A stretch of DNA of 64,000 bases from Siphonodentalium dalli. Lineage: Eukaryota > Mollusca > Scaphopoda > Gadilida > Siphonodentaliidae. The DNA lies in the NCBI GenBank assembly GCA_032622095.1, contig CP136066.1, positions 186,410,716 through 186,474,715 of the forward strand, given 5' to 3'. Each line of letters begins with the position of its first letter. The stretch's first letter is position 1. The notes beneath the pieces were generated by a model. It was not told the origin of the DNA. It made no database searches and worked only from the letters and a program-made list of their open reading frames with translations. A program made the translations under genes and the position numbers. Positions 54,655 to 64,000 of the stretch are shown piece after piece.

Positions 54655-55708
54655 TGTCATAGGGTTACTATGGGTCCATTTATATTATTAAATGTCCTTG
54701 AGCCTTTGACATTACATTTATAAAGTTAGCCTTGGCAGTATGGGCTCCGTCAATGAATTCTCAGTGTTGGTGGGCAGGGTCTATGGAAAGTTCATATTAC
54801 CTTTTGTAGTCTTCAATAGCATTTATTCGTCTTAATAACACATCTTGATTATCATCATCATCACCACCAACACACACAATCAAACATCATCCACAGACTG
54901 GCATAGTCTGTTCACATAACACAGAGAGTGTTATCATACATCACTATAGGCATAGAATAGGCCCTGCAACCAAATGCAAATATATTACCATTTGCATGAT
55001 AAGCACGCATATGTGCATACACAAATATATGTTAAAGGAACTTGAGGAGTTCCTGAAAATACAAGAAATGCCAGATATCCAATCTACCTAATTGAGATAT
55101 CTACAAACTGGCATCTCAGGTTATCGGGAGATAACCTCACAAAAGTAATCACATTAAAATATAATTAAAATAGGAAATATACTTTATGTCAAAATGGACA
55201 AACTCTGTGGTGATTTACTTGAAGACAAAAGTATTAATAAAAACATGTTATAACGATAAAATATAGAAACTGTGAACATACCAGTTCAATGAGACATAGG
55301 CCACTATGTCAGGATCTGTATACAACGATAGTCTAAACAACTTGACGACATCTTGACGACAAAATAAACTAAGACTTTAAGACAATAACTTTCCGAAGAC
55401 AACTTTACTTTCTGACAAACTAATCTAAAACCCCGCGAAACTGTTTAACCTTTGACAACTTTACGCGCGACCATGTGTCATCCAATCAGCTGCGAGCTTA
55501 CCTGTACTATTTGAAGTGGCGGTACTAGAGCGTTTAGCATTGGGCTGAAGTGACAGTGATAAGACAGGGACGGATCGAATACAGCAAAGTTGAGAGGGTA
55601 AACGGGATGTCGTAAATACCGGTGATATGGATGAATATGTTAGCTGCTAGTTGTCAGTATTAACTTGTATTAGTTGTATATAAACTAGGGCTAAATTACA
55701 CCGTCACA
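54655..55708 (-). repeat. 5' LTR of the retrotransposon
   Basis: On the element strand it runs TGTGACGG... to ...CCTATGACA. A TTTATATAC stretch near its start is a possible TATA-like element, and AATAAA occurs on this strand further in. It matches 45337-46390 almost perfectly. Confidence 0.95.
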
Positions 55709-56392
55709 TATATATATATATATATGTATATATGTATAAGGGTATATATATGTGCATGGATATGTGTATGTATGTATGTAAATGAGTGACACACTTTTTA
55801 GTAGCTTCGTGACTAAAAGAAGCAACAATGCCTTCCAACTGAACTAATTCCAACAACTTGGCATTGATTAGTAGTAATAATAAGAAACATACATGTATAT
55901 GATCCATATACCATTCAATTTCTTTTGCAGAAAATATATGTATGTTAATATTTGAATGTAAATTGTAACAAAAAAATGAATAAATTATAAAAAAAAAAAA
56001 AACTCTATATACAGTCTACTAAATATACGACCACCTTGTAAAGCTGATAGGCATATGTATTCACGTTCAAACTATTACTATACAAAGTTTGGTGGAGTTT
56101 GGTTCAATAATGAGTGTTTTGTTAGATGTTTTGTATAACGCGTTTGTGTTCGGCATAGAAAAGCCGAACACAAACTTCTGTCTCATGGATTAGTTTATCC
56201 GCTGATAGGTGATAATTAATATCTGCCAGATGGGATTTGGCAGGCTTTATTCGTGAGAAAAACGTGTTGTTGTCCATTTTCGTCTGCATTCTCAACTAAA
56301 ATGTTACCCCAATTACCCCGAATACCGTTATTGAATTGAAATAAATGTGTCTGATATGACAGGAATGTGATATGTTATTATTTATTTTGCGC

Positions 56393-57024
56393 TCAAGATA
56401 CTTTTAGATGTTTGCTAGGGTTGATAGATCTAGTTTTGCATGTCTTTACGCTTTTAGTCTGACATGGCTTCTTGGCAATAGCCGCGGTTTTCGGTATCGT
56501 CAAACGTCTGTCAGTCGAAATTTGTAATTTTGCCGAAGATTCTGGAAGATATGATATTAGTCGGTTAAATCTTCTGTCGCGTTGGTCAGCCGTCATGTTC
56601 GTCCATGTCTGATTTTTCACTCTTAGAGCAGTTGAATGTTTTGCTAAGTCATAGTTTCCACAGCCATGCAATGCTCCTCGAATATCTCGCATCTCTGATC
56701 GTCAACTATTTCAGAAAGATTGTCAGTCAAGTCTGTCAGTCGAAGAACTTTCCAGTTGTTTTCTAGTTTTATAATATTATTTAGACTTTCACAATTATTA
56801 TTTGTCCACAATTTAGGAATGGAAGAATTTTTCTGACGAGCATTTAAAACTTTAAGTTTTAACCTTTCCATGAAGTTAAATAAATATTTATTTTTGTAAT
56901 TATTGGTTATGTCTGTTGCGACCTCTTCGTGAATCAGACATCGTAGAATTTTCAGATCTGTGATCAGAATGCCAAATAATATGATACCACATTCTTGTAT
57001 AGAACTTCTCGGATATGACACCAT
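56393..57024 (-). pseudogene. MULE-like transposase C-terminal remnant, frameshifted (copy 3)
   Basis: Third copy, again with the shared frameshift and the same predicted residues. Confidence 0.65.
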
Positions 57025-58094
57025 GAACTCACTTTCTTGTCACTCAACTGTTGTTTTTACAATCGTTGTCTTTCATGACGGGGCCTATCAAAAGCATGTT
57101 GTTTCTATAATAGTAGGCGCCACCAAACACTGATAGCAACTAACTGTCAAAACACTGAACTACAATAGGTGTGAGACCGCCACCAACAACAATTAAAGCC
57201 TTTCGGCTTAGTGACCATATGTCAGATATTATTTATCACCTAGCTAGACAACCGTTAGACTAATCCACGACAGAAGTTAAATTTGTGTTCGGCTTTTCTA
57301 TGCCGAACACAGAACGCGTTTTACAAAAAATCGAATAAAACACTTATTATTGGCCCGAACTCCACCAAACTTCGTATAGTAATAGTGTGAACATGAATAC
57401 ACATGCCTATGAACTTTATTCGTTACATTTCCAATTATTTGGACTTGTGTTCGGTTATGTTCGGTTGTGTTCGGCTTTTATACGCACCGACATACGGTAC
57501 CATTACATGATTACTTTAATAATAATATAGACAAGTATGGAAAGCTCCTGTGTGAGATTGATGAGTCGCCATCCGAGATTGTAACGTCATAACTAATCCG
57601 TGCTTCTGTGACTCGGATGGCGACTTGTGAGATTTTCAATTTTTGTGAACATTGTTGGTACCGGTAATTCACATTGATAAATGTTGCAAGAAATGCCAAA
57701 TCATTTCGGATTTGCAGTGTTACTTTCAAGACATAGTATATAGTTGATTGAGTGCAAGAAATATTTTTACAATTGATACATTATTTATGCTGAAATAGGA
57801 CTTGAAACTACTAGTAGTTGTGGTAGCGGGAGTCCAGTTGACTCTGAATCCAGTAAATTGGCCAGCTTTCCATACTTGTCTATACCGTATATTATTATTA
57901 TTGAAGTAATGGTGTGTGTATTTATTGGATTTTGATAATAATTGCCAACAACTGTGGAATCAACGTAATATGTGTCATGTGGTGTTTTATTCAATAATTA
58001 AATGTTCACATGTATGCCATATACTTGAATATGTACATGCATAAAGTTATACTAGTAAGCTCATCATCTTGATATCAGAATCATATAGAAATCT

Positions 58095-60280
58095 TGAGTT
58101 TGTGCCGATTTCAATTTTCATAGCCTCAAAATTAATAAACCTGCAGATCCAAATAAGCACTCTGCAGGGGGAATATTTCCAAAGAAAATAATAAAAGTAC
58201 ATGCATGTTTATTTGGAGCCCAAGAGTACTAACTTCATACTGCATTAGTACATACTGTCAGTGCCATTCAGGTTAGGTTAGGTTAGTAAAACTAATTAAT
58301 TACTACTCGCATGAAATGATGAATGAACACCAATGAACTTACGGCTATAAAGCATTAATCATTTTGGAGCAATTGTGTAATAATTGAGCATGATTATGTT
58401 ATATTGAATCTTTGTTAAAGGATTTATTCGGTATAGAAACTACCAAACGCAATAGGAAAGCCCTCCCTCACCCTGTTGTGATTAAAATGACCCAAGTCCC
58501 ATTCCGATCACATAATAAATAAGCCGAAAAAAAATAATAAATAATGCCATCTCCGATATTCGGAGATTTCCGTGACTAAACTACGAATGACGTAGTTGTG
58601 GGCGAACAAATTAAAAACACAGATTCGGAGCCGGAGTTTATATTGTGCTGGCCGACTTGATTACGTAATCGTAGTCAGCCGATACTAAAATGCTGAATCT
58701 GTGTGTGCGCGCAGTGTATATATAGATACATCGCTATGCGATGAGTTATTTCAGTAAATCAAGATAGCATGGTTCACTTTGGAAGTCATTATCGTATAGC
58801 AGACCATATACTTATATTAATAAAGTTATAGTAGCGCATCTGATAGTCGTTTTGCAGCAATTGATGACATGCCGTCGCGTGTTTGGTTTGTTGAATCAAT
58901 GTTACTATAGTGCTAATTTGATAGTCACTCAGCGACTATTCATCATGCAGTGTCAACCGGCGGAATTGTTTACACTATAAAATGTACCCAAAGTGAGTGG
59001 TAATGGCAGCAGACGAATGCATCAACTTTGTCATAAGAAGCTCCCAAACGTTATAAAAATATTGGGCAGAACTATCTATCGGGTGTTTCATTTGTTGTTC
59101 TTTGTAAGTTTTTTCCAAATTCTCAATTATTCATTAGAATGCCACCATGCCACATACAGATCACCATTATTAAGTACCTCCAAAAAGACAACACAGTGCG
59201 TAATTTAGAACGCTCTTTATTGTCTACCGCTTTTGGGAGACGGAAGCATGGACACTCTTTATATTTAAATGTCACAATACCACATACAAAATCACCCATG
59301 CATATCGAAATAGAGCACGTTCATAATTGAGAACGCTCTTTATTGTCTATACCGCAATGAAAACACAGACACTCTTTATTAGAGGCAATCATTGGATTTT
59401 TTCTGGGCTAACAATAAAAAAAAAAATCTCTCTAGAAAGTCAATATCTGCCATAAAAAAGTTAAATAAAACGAACCACAAACACAAACTGAAAAACAATG
59501 CCTGGCTAGCCTTCAATTAAAAAAAAATTTCGTTATGCCAAACTGCATGCCTAATTAATAATTATTGTAGTTTCGACAGTCTGTTGTGTATTCGAGTGAA
59601 TTATTTTGTTTACGCGCTTATCGATCTTGACTGGAAGGATTTTAGCAAGCAGTTCTGTCGTGCACTTCTCCACACAAAATGTTTCGTGTGAAGAAACAGA
59701 CAGGATCATTATTATGACGAATATAAGCCATCATGATACATGTACTAGTATAATAACCACCACCTTTTTAATCACACCCCATTTGTGTTTAATTGTACTC
59801 CTATAGCGCACTGAAAGGGATGACACTAGTGTGTAAACTAGCTTCCGAAATTGGTACCATACAACGAAGAAGAAGCTATATGGCCCAACTTGTATTCTTT
59901 CAGAAACAGTTCAATTAGTTTCGCACGAAATTCCGCTCGCTCATTGTATTTCTGCATAAATTAATCTCATTTCACACAACTTTTATCGCCTCAAAGTGCA
60001 TTTTAGCCATCATTATTCATTATATAATCTAACATTCTAGCAAATCCAGTTCATAATTCAGCACATTCAAACACTTTTATTCAGTGATCGCTATTTATTG
60101 TAAAGGCCTAGGTAATTAACCGGCGACTACAATATATTATACGTAATTTATCAACTCGTTACGCGATTGGCGGAATTATTTCAAGCTCCACCCACCACTG
60201 TCACCGGTAAACGTTGATGCAGATGATCGGTCATATGACCGCGTTGTGGTCATGTGATCGCACGCACGTGACTTACACTT
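58095..60280. other. Spacer right of the tandem array, no recognised gene
   Basis: Near 58100-58230 a decayed sequence resembles both the start of the tandem unit (CCAAATAA..TGCAGGGGGAAT) and 140-240 of the window (CTCAAGAGTACTA). At 59205-59380 the motif GAACGCTCTTTATTGTCTA occurs twice, with GACACTCTTTAT near each. No gene seen. Confidence 0.55.
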
Positions 60281-60284
60281 TGGA

Positions 60285-62650
60285 TATTTTCGCGATTTTT
60301 ATGTGTACCCATACCATACATAATGCCGACGTCTGGATCAACCATCCATCATTTGTCCGTCCTTCTGTCTGTCCATCTGTCGGTCTGTCCGTCGGTCTGT
60401 CTGTCCATCTGTCCGTAGACACTTGCTATCCGATTCAATTACTCGAGTATTTTTTATCGGATCATGTTCAAATTTTATGTGCATGTTTATGATGACACAC
60501 CCCTCACCTGTATAGTTTTTGGTATCGATCGGTTTAGAAATTATTAACACTTTGCATCCACACATAGGCATGAGCTATCCAATGCTGTAACCTAAGTATT
60601 TTTTGTCCGATTGTGTTCATATTTGATATGTAGGTTTATAATGACCAGGGGCTAATCTAGGCCGTATTTTGATCCGTAAAACGGGTTTGGGCGCCGGTAG
60701 TTTGGGCGCCCAAACGAAATATGCCTCAGAGTTGTAAAACAACATTTCCCAGTCAATCAGGAATTTTTAGATAAAAATAGACTGCCAACTAATTTTAATA
60801 CGATGGAAATTTAATTGAACGCTTATACAATGAAAGAAAACATTGCTATTTATCAACAAATTTGATCTACCGAAGGAAAACGACCCATTTTAATCATAAA
60901 AATTAAGTCAGTCGGTTGTTTCATGAACGAATCAAAACATATGTCTTCCTCTTCCGGTTTGGGTAAATAAATTAAAATTCGGAACGCGCTGAAACGAAAC
61001 TACTGAAATCCGCAAAGATCCCTAAAGATCTAAAACAATTTCATTTATAGATCAATCTTACCATACTTACCAAAACTCCACATCGAGTGCTTGGCGTTAC
61101 GTGTGCAAATAAACCTTTAAAGCGCTTGAAATGTTATTTTCACGACGGTTAAATTTACGATAGCATATCGCGGTACGTGATTACGCGGTATGTTTTTTAA
61201 TATAACGTGAATTTATAATTGAAACTAAGAGATATAAAGTTTAACCAGAAGTTTATTTCCGCAAATATTTAAACAAGATGCCGCGACCAAAAAATCAACG
61301 GTGTAAGAGTTTCTACTCTCATCCACAATGTTAACACAGGGTAGGTAGAATATATATTTTTGTTTAAAGGAAATATACATATTGGTATAAAAATGGTGAA
61401 ACATTCAAAGTGAAACAAATCTTTTAATAAACAAAAGAATATTTCAGCGTGTTGTACAATGATTAAGTGTAGAAACAAACTAAGTTTGGTCATGACTTTT
61501 AGCTATCAGATCAATGAGTATGATAGTAGAAAATCACAAACAATTAAAAATTTGTTGTCTATATTATGACTAAATTCACCAACCTGAATAGCACAATATA
61601 AAGGTTCAGAATGCCCCAGATTAACTCTCAGGGCATTGGATTTTCTAAAAATTCCTGGGGGGGGTGCCCCCAGAACCCCCCTTTCATAGGAGGGGGAAAC
61701 CCCCTCCCAAACCCATCCCCACCTCTGGCCTGCGGCCATCGGGAGATGGCATATCGTCCTAGGACCGACAGGGTGCCCAAACTTAAAACCTAGATTAGTC
61801 CCTGATGACACACCCCTCACCTGTATAGTTTTTGGTATCGATTGGTTGATCAGTTTAGAAAATAATTAACCCTGCACACAAATGCTATCTGATGCATCTA
61901 AGTAAAACAATTTTCTTCTGATCTGCCTCATATTTCTTACCTAGGTCTTTCTTAGCACGTTCTTCATCTGTATGGATTTTGGTATTGTTTATTTAACCCT
62001 TCCACTCTTGTTTTTAAATATAATTCATCCAAGCCAGGATGACTCAAACATTTTTCATCTGATCGACACCAAATTTGGTATATGAATTTCTGACCCTTAG
62101 ATACTGATCAAGTTAAAATATGGGTTTGATCCGATATATTTTAACAGAGTTATGACCCTTTATAATTCATACCTGTTTGCCATGCACTATGAAAGTTTTA
62201 AGAGAAAATTACCCCACTGAGCACGTGTGTTATTGAATGAGACAATTTATAGCTATGTACATGTATGGACACCTGATACCACTGGTGCCTTGCAGACCTG
62301 TTTATCATCTGTCAAACTGTGATTGATGACTCTTTATTCCAGTTTAGAAATTATTAACACTTTGCATCTGCACACAGGCATGAGCTATCCGATGCTGTAA
62401 CCAAAGTCTTTTTTGTCCGATTGTGTTCATATTTGATATGTAGGTTTATGATGACACACACCTCACCTGTATAGTTTTTGGTATTGATTGGTTTAGAAAT
62501 AATTAACCCTTTCACAGACTTCAATCCAAAGCAATAAGTAAAATATGTTTCTTCTTATTTACCTCATATTTCTTGTGGTACCTAGGTTTTCCTTAGCACT
62601 CCCTTCATCTGTATGGATTTTGGTTTTAATTAATTAACCCTTAAATACTT
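60285..62650 (+). repeat. Dispersed repeat with ~640-bp tandem duplication, holding an insertion
   Basis: TTTTTATGTGTACCCATACC and a CCGTCGGTCTGTCTGTCC tract start it. The block from TTTAGAAATTATTAACACTT through GATATGTAGGTTTAT and TCACCTGTATAGTTTTTGGT occurs at 60532-60645 plus 61805-61990, and again at 62341-62650. A third head copy starts at 63425. Confidence 0.72.
60646..61804. mobile_element. 1.16-kb CAGGG...CCCTG element, ATGAC duplication
   Basis: Inverted ends CAGGGGCTAATCTAGG / CCTAGATTAGTCCCTG (one mismatch) are flanked by ATGAC at 60641-60645 and 61805-61809. The uninterrupted paralogue near 62445 reads GTTTATGATGACACAC, which shows the empty site. It shares TTTGGGCGCCCAAAC with the hAT-like elements. 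No transposase frame. Confidence 0.86.
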
Positions 62651-64000
62651 TTGGACCAGGGTTATTAATGAACACTATTTGATAGTTTTATACATTAATT
62701 AGGTGTGATGTCCTGTATGAAGATTTTGTTGTAATAGTTGCATTTAATATAAAGCTATCAATAAATTATCTTGTGAATATCCAATATGCAAAGTTGAGAC
62801 TACATTTGTCTTACATATACCTGTAAGCCCAAAGCCATTTTAAAAGCCATATGGTGGAGTGGTGGACAACTCTATTAGAAATATAATGACAACATTCCCT
62901 CTTGACCAGTGCTAGTTGGAGACAGACAAATAACACTGGGGATAATCGTTTATCAACAAGCCAATAATGGAGCTGTACTCCCGAGAAGCTAACCTCAGTG
63001 TCAGCATCTGGGTTGTGTGCAGTGTTTGTTTATTTTTATAAAGTATCACATTCCTATAATCTGATCTCACACCTCACCACTGCACATAGGTATCTAGTGT
63101 CTGCTGTCTATATACTTGTATCTCTCCAGTGATAACCTATCAATGCAATATTCAAGTGACATACCTGGTACAGTCCCCTAATTATATAGAGTTAAAATTA
63201 TTAGCCCTGGTCATCAATTGTACTGGCTATATTATATTGTTCATTTATTCATTATATTATATCTCCAGGTTTCTCCTCCTTCACTTGCATGGATTTTTGT
63301 TGTTAAAAATTAACCCTTCAACATTCCTGATATTTTAACAGAAATACTTGTTTTCTGATATATCTCATTTTATGTTGGAATATTTTGACACACTCTTTGC
63401 CCCTATTGCATGATTCATTTATTTTGATTTTTATGTGTACCCATACAATAGTATGGTACACATAGCTTCGACGTCTGGATTGACCACTCGTAGTTCGTCC
63501 GTCTGTCTGTCCATCTGTCCATGGACACTTTATGCATGGTGCGATAACACAAACATTTTTTATTCGATCTGAACCAAATTTTGTATATGTCTTTCTCAGC
63601 CCTAGTTTGAGTTCGATTGTGGGTTTGATCAGAGTTTTTTTTAAGGAGTTATGGCCCTTCTTCAACTTAGAATTCACGCATGCCGCAATAACTCAAATCA
63701 AATTTATCTGATTGAAACCAAATTTTGAATGTGAGTTTCTCAGCTAAAAATACAGATAGAATTAATAATTTGGGTTTGATTTGATTTTTTAAAACAGAAT
63801 TATGGCCCTTTTAGATAGGATTTTAGTGTCCAAGCTGAAAATAGCTAATCACTATCGCCAAGGTATGGGTTAAACATCTGCCGATCACGATCGGCCTCTC
63901 GTTTTAATATCATAATAATAAAAATACTATCTGCTCGATTTTGAATTTTCTTGGCGAAATGGGTCTGTCCGACATATATAATTAGTATTATGACGATAAA
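62651..64000. other. Right-edge sequence, repeats only
   Basis: 62651-63420 shows nothing recognisable. From 63425 a further copy of the TTTTTATGTGTACCCATAC repeat runs to about 63830 with TTATGGCCCTT blocks twice. Confidence 0.6.

Larger units (their letters stand above)
45337..55708 (-). mobile_element. Complete Ty3/gypsy LTR retrotransposon, 10,372 bp
   Basis: Two 1,054-bp direct repeats beginning TG and ending CA (45337-46390 and 54655-55708) flank a single gag-pol frame on the minus strand. A primer-binding site lies inside the right LTR (the 5' LTR of the element) and a polypurine tract inside the left one. Reading the LTRs side by side I found one clear difference (A near 45889, G near 55209), so the insertion is recent. 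It interrupts a (TA)n tract in the third 4.05-kb tandem unit. The right flank has four more TA bases than the uninterrupted copies, which fits a 4-bp TATA target duplication, though microsatellite length change could also explain it. Domain order protease-RT-RNase H-integrase places it in Ty3/gypsy; the clade was not assigned. Confidence 0.96.
44157..57489 (-). mobile_element. TIR DNA transposon remnant (MULE-like), unit copy 3, interrupted
   Basis: Same element with ACATACGG at 44149-44156 and 57490-57497. The LTR retrotransposon at 45337-55708 lies inside it, in the (TA)n tract. Confidence 0.72.
43675..58094. repeat. 4.05-kb tandem unit, copy 3, split by the LTR element
   Basis: Left part 43675-45336, right part 55709-58094; without the LTR element it is about 4,048 bp. 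It alone lacks eight bases (near 44270, TGGAGTTT) in the left terminal repeat arm. Sequence right of 58094 (GAGTTTGTGCC...) is unrelated to the unit start, so the array ends here. Confidence 0.95.

Noticed and set aside
58266-58286. GGTTAGGTTAGGTTAG as a telomere-like repeat
   Set aside because: Only about three units, not terminal and without neighbouring telomeric sequence.

Overview
The window is AT-rich eukaryotic DNA: two intron-containing genes sit in a dense crowd of transposable elements, foldback repeats and minisatellites. Repeat style (foldback MITEs, GGGGGTATACTGG-ended repeats with gacggacgg tracts, CAGA/CAAA-tailed repeats, MULE and Ty3/gypsy elements) suggests an invertebrate, most likely a bivalve or other mollusc; this taxonomic call is an inference, not read from a diagnostic gene.

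Left third (1-11.6 kb, + strand): the last five coding exons of a Rab-family small GTPase (856 to stop at 11615). Exons carrying the P-loop and switch I lie off the left edge. Its introns hold a TTAA-flanked MITE, GAGGTCCCC hairpin repeats, a 122-bp repeat carrying NRF1-like palindromes, a ~32-bp minisatellite and GAGAAGTGACTTCTC repeats. The 3' end of the Rab terminal exon is duplicated about 725 bp downstream.

Middle (11.6-31.5 kb): repeats, then FAU on the minus strand (four coding exons, 26928 down to 21030), which encodes ubiquitin-like FUBI fused to ribosomal protein eS30. FAU and the Rab gene are convergent. Introns and flanks of FAU hold a 794-bp TIR element with a 9-bp target duplication, GTATACCCCC repeats, a repeat carrying AAGATGGC motifs, and several foldbacks. 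A 995-bp TIR element (30484-31478) and a ~3.2-kb TIR element with ACGCGGTC-rich ends (31490-34653) follow.

Right half (35.6-58.1 kb): three nearly identical tandem copies of a ~4.05-kb unit. Each unit holds a ~2.97-kb TIR element with a frameshifted MULE-like transposase remnant, into which a 720-bp hAT-like element (8-bp target duplication) had inserted. The third copy is split by a complete 10,372-bp Ty3/gypsy LTR retrotransposon on the minus strand, with 1,054-bp LTRs almost identical to each other and one open 1,671-codon gag-pol frame. Beside its primer-binding site lies a 48-nt 3' half of tRNA-Lys(CUU) ending in CCA, preceded by scrambled LTR fragments. The insertion order can be read: hAT-like into the TIR element, then triplication, then LTR element.

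The last 6 kb (58.1-64 kb) shows no gene that I recognise; it holds dispersed repeats and a 1.16-kb CAGGG...CCCTG element whose empty site is visible in a neighbouring paralogous repeat.

The two host genes have no evident functional link. Nothing in the window looks prokaryotic, and I saw no CRISPR array, rRNA gene or complete tRNA gene.
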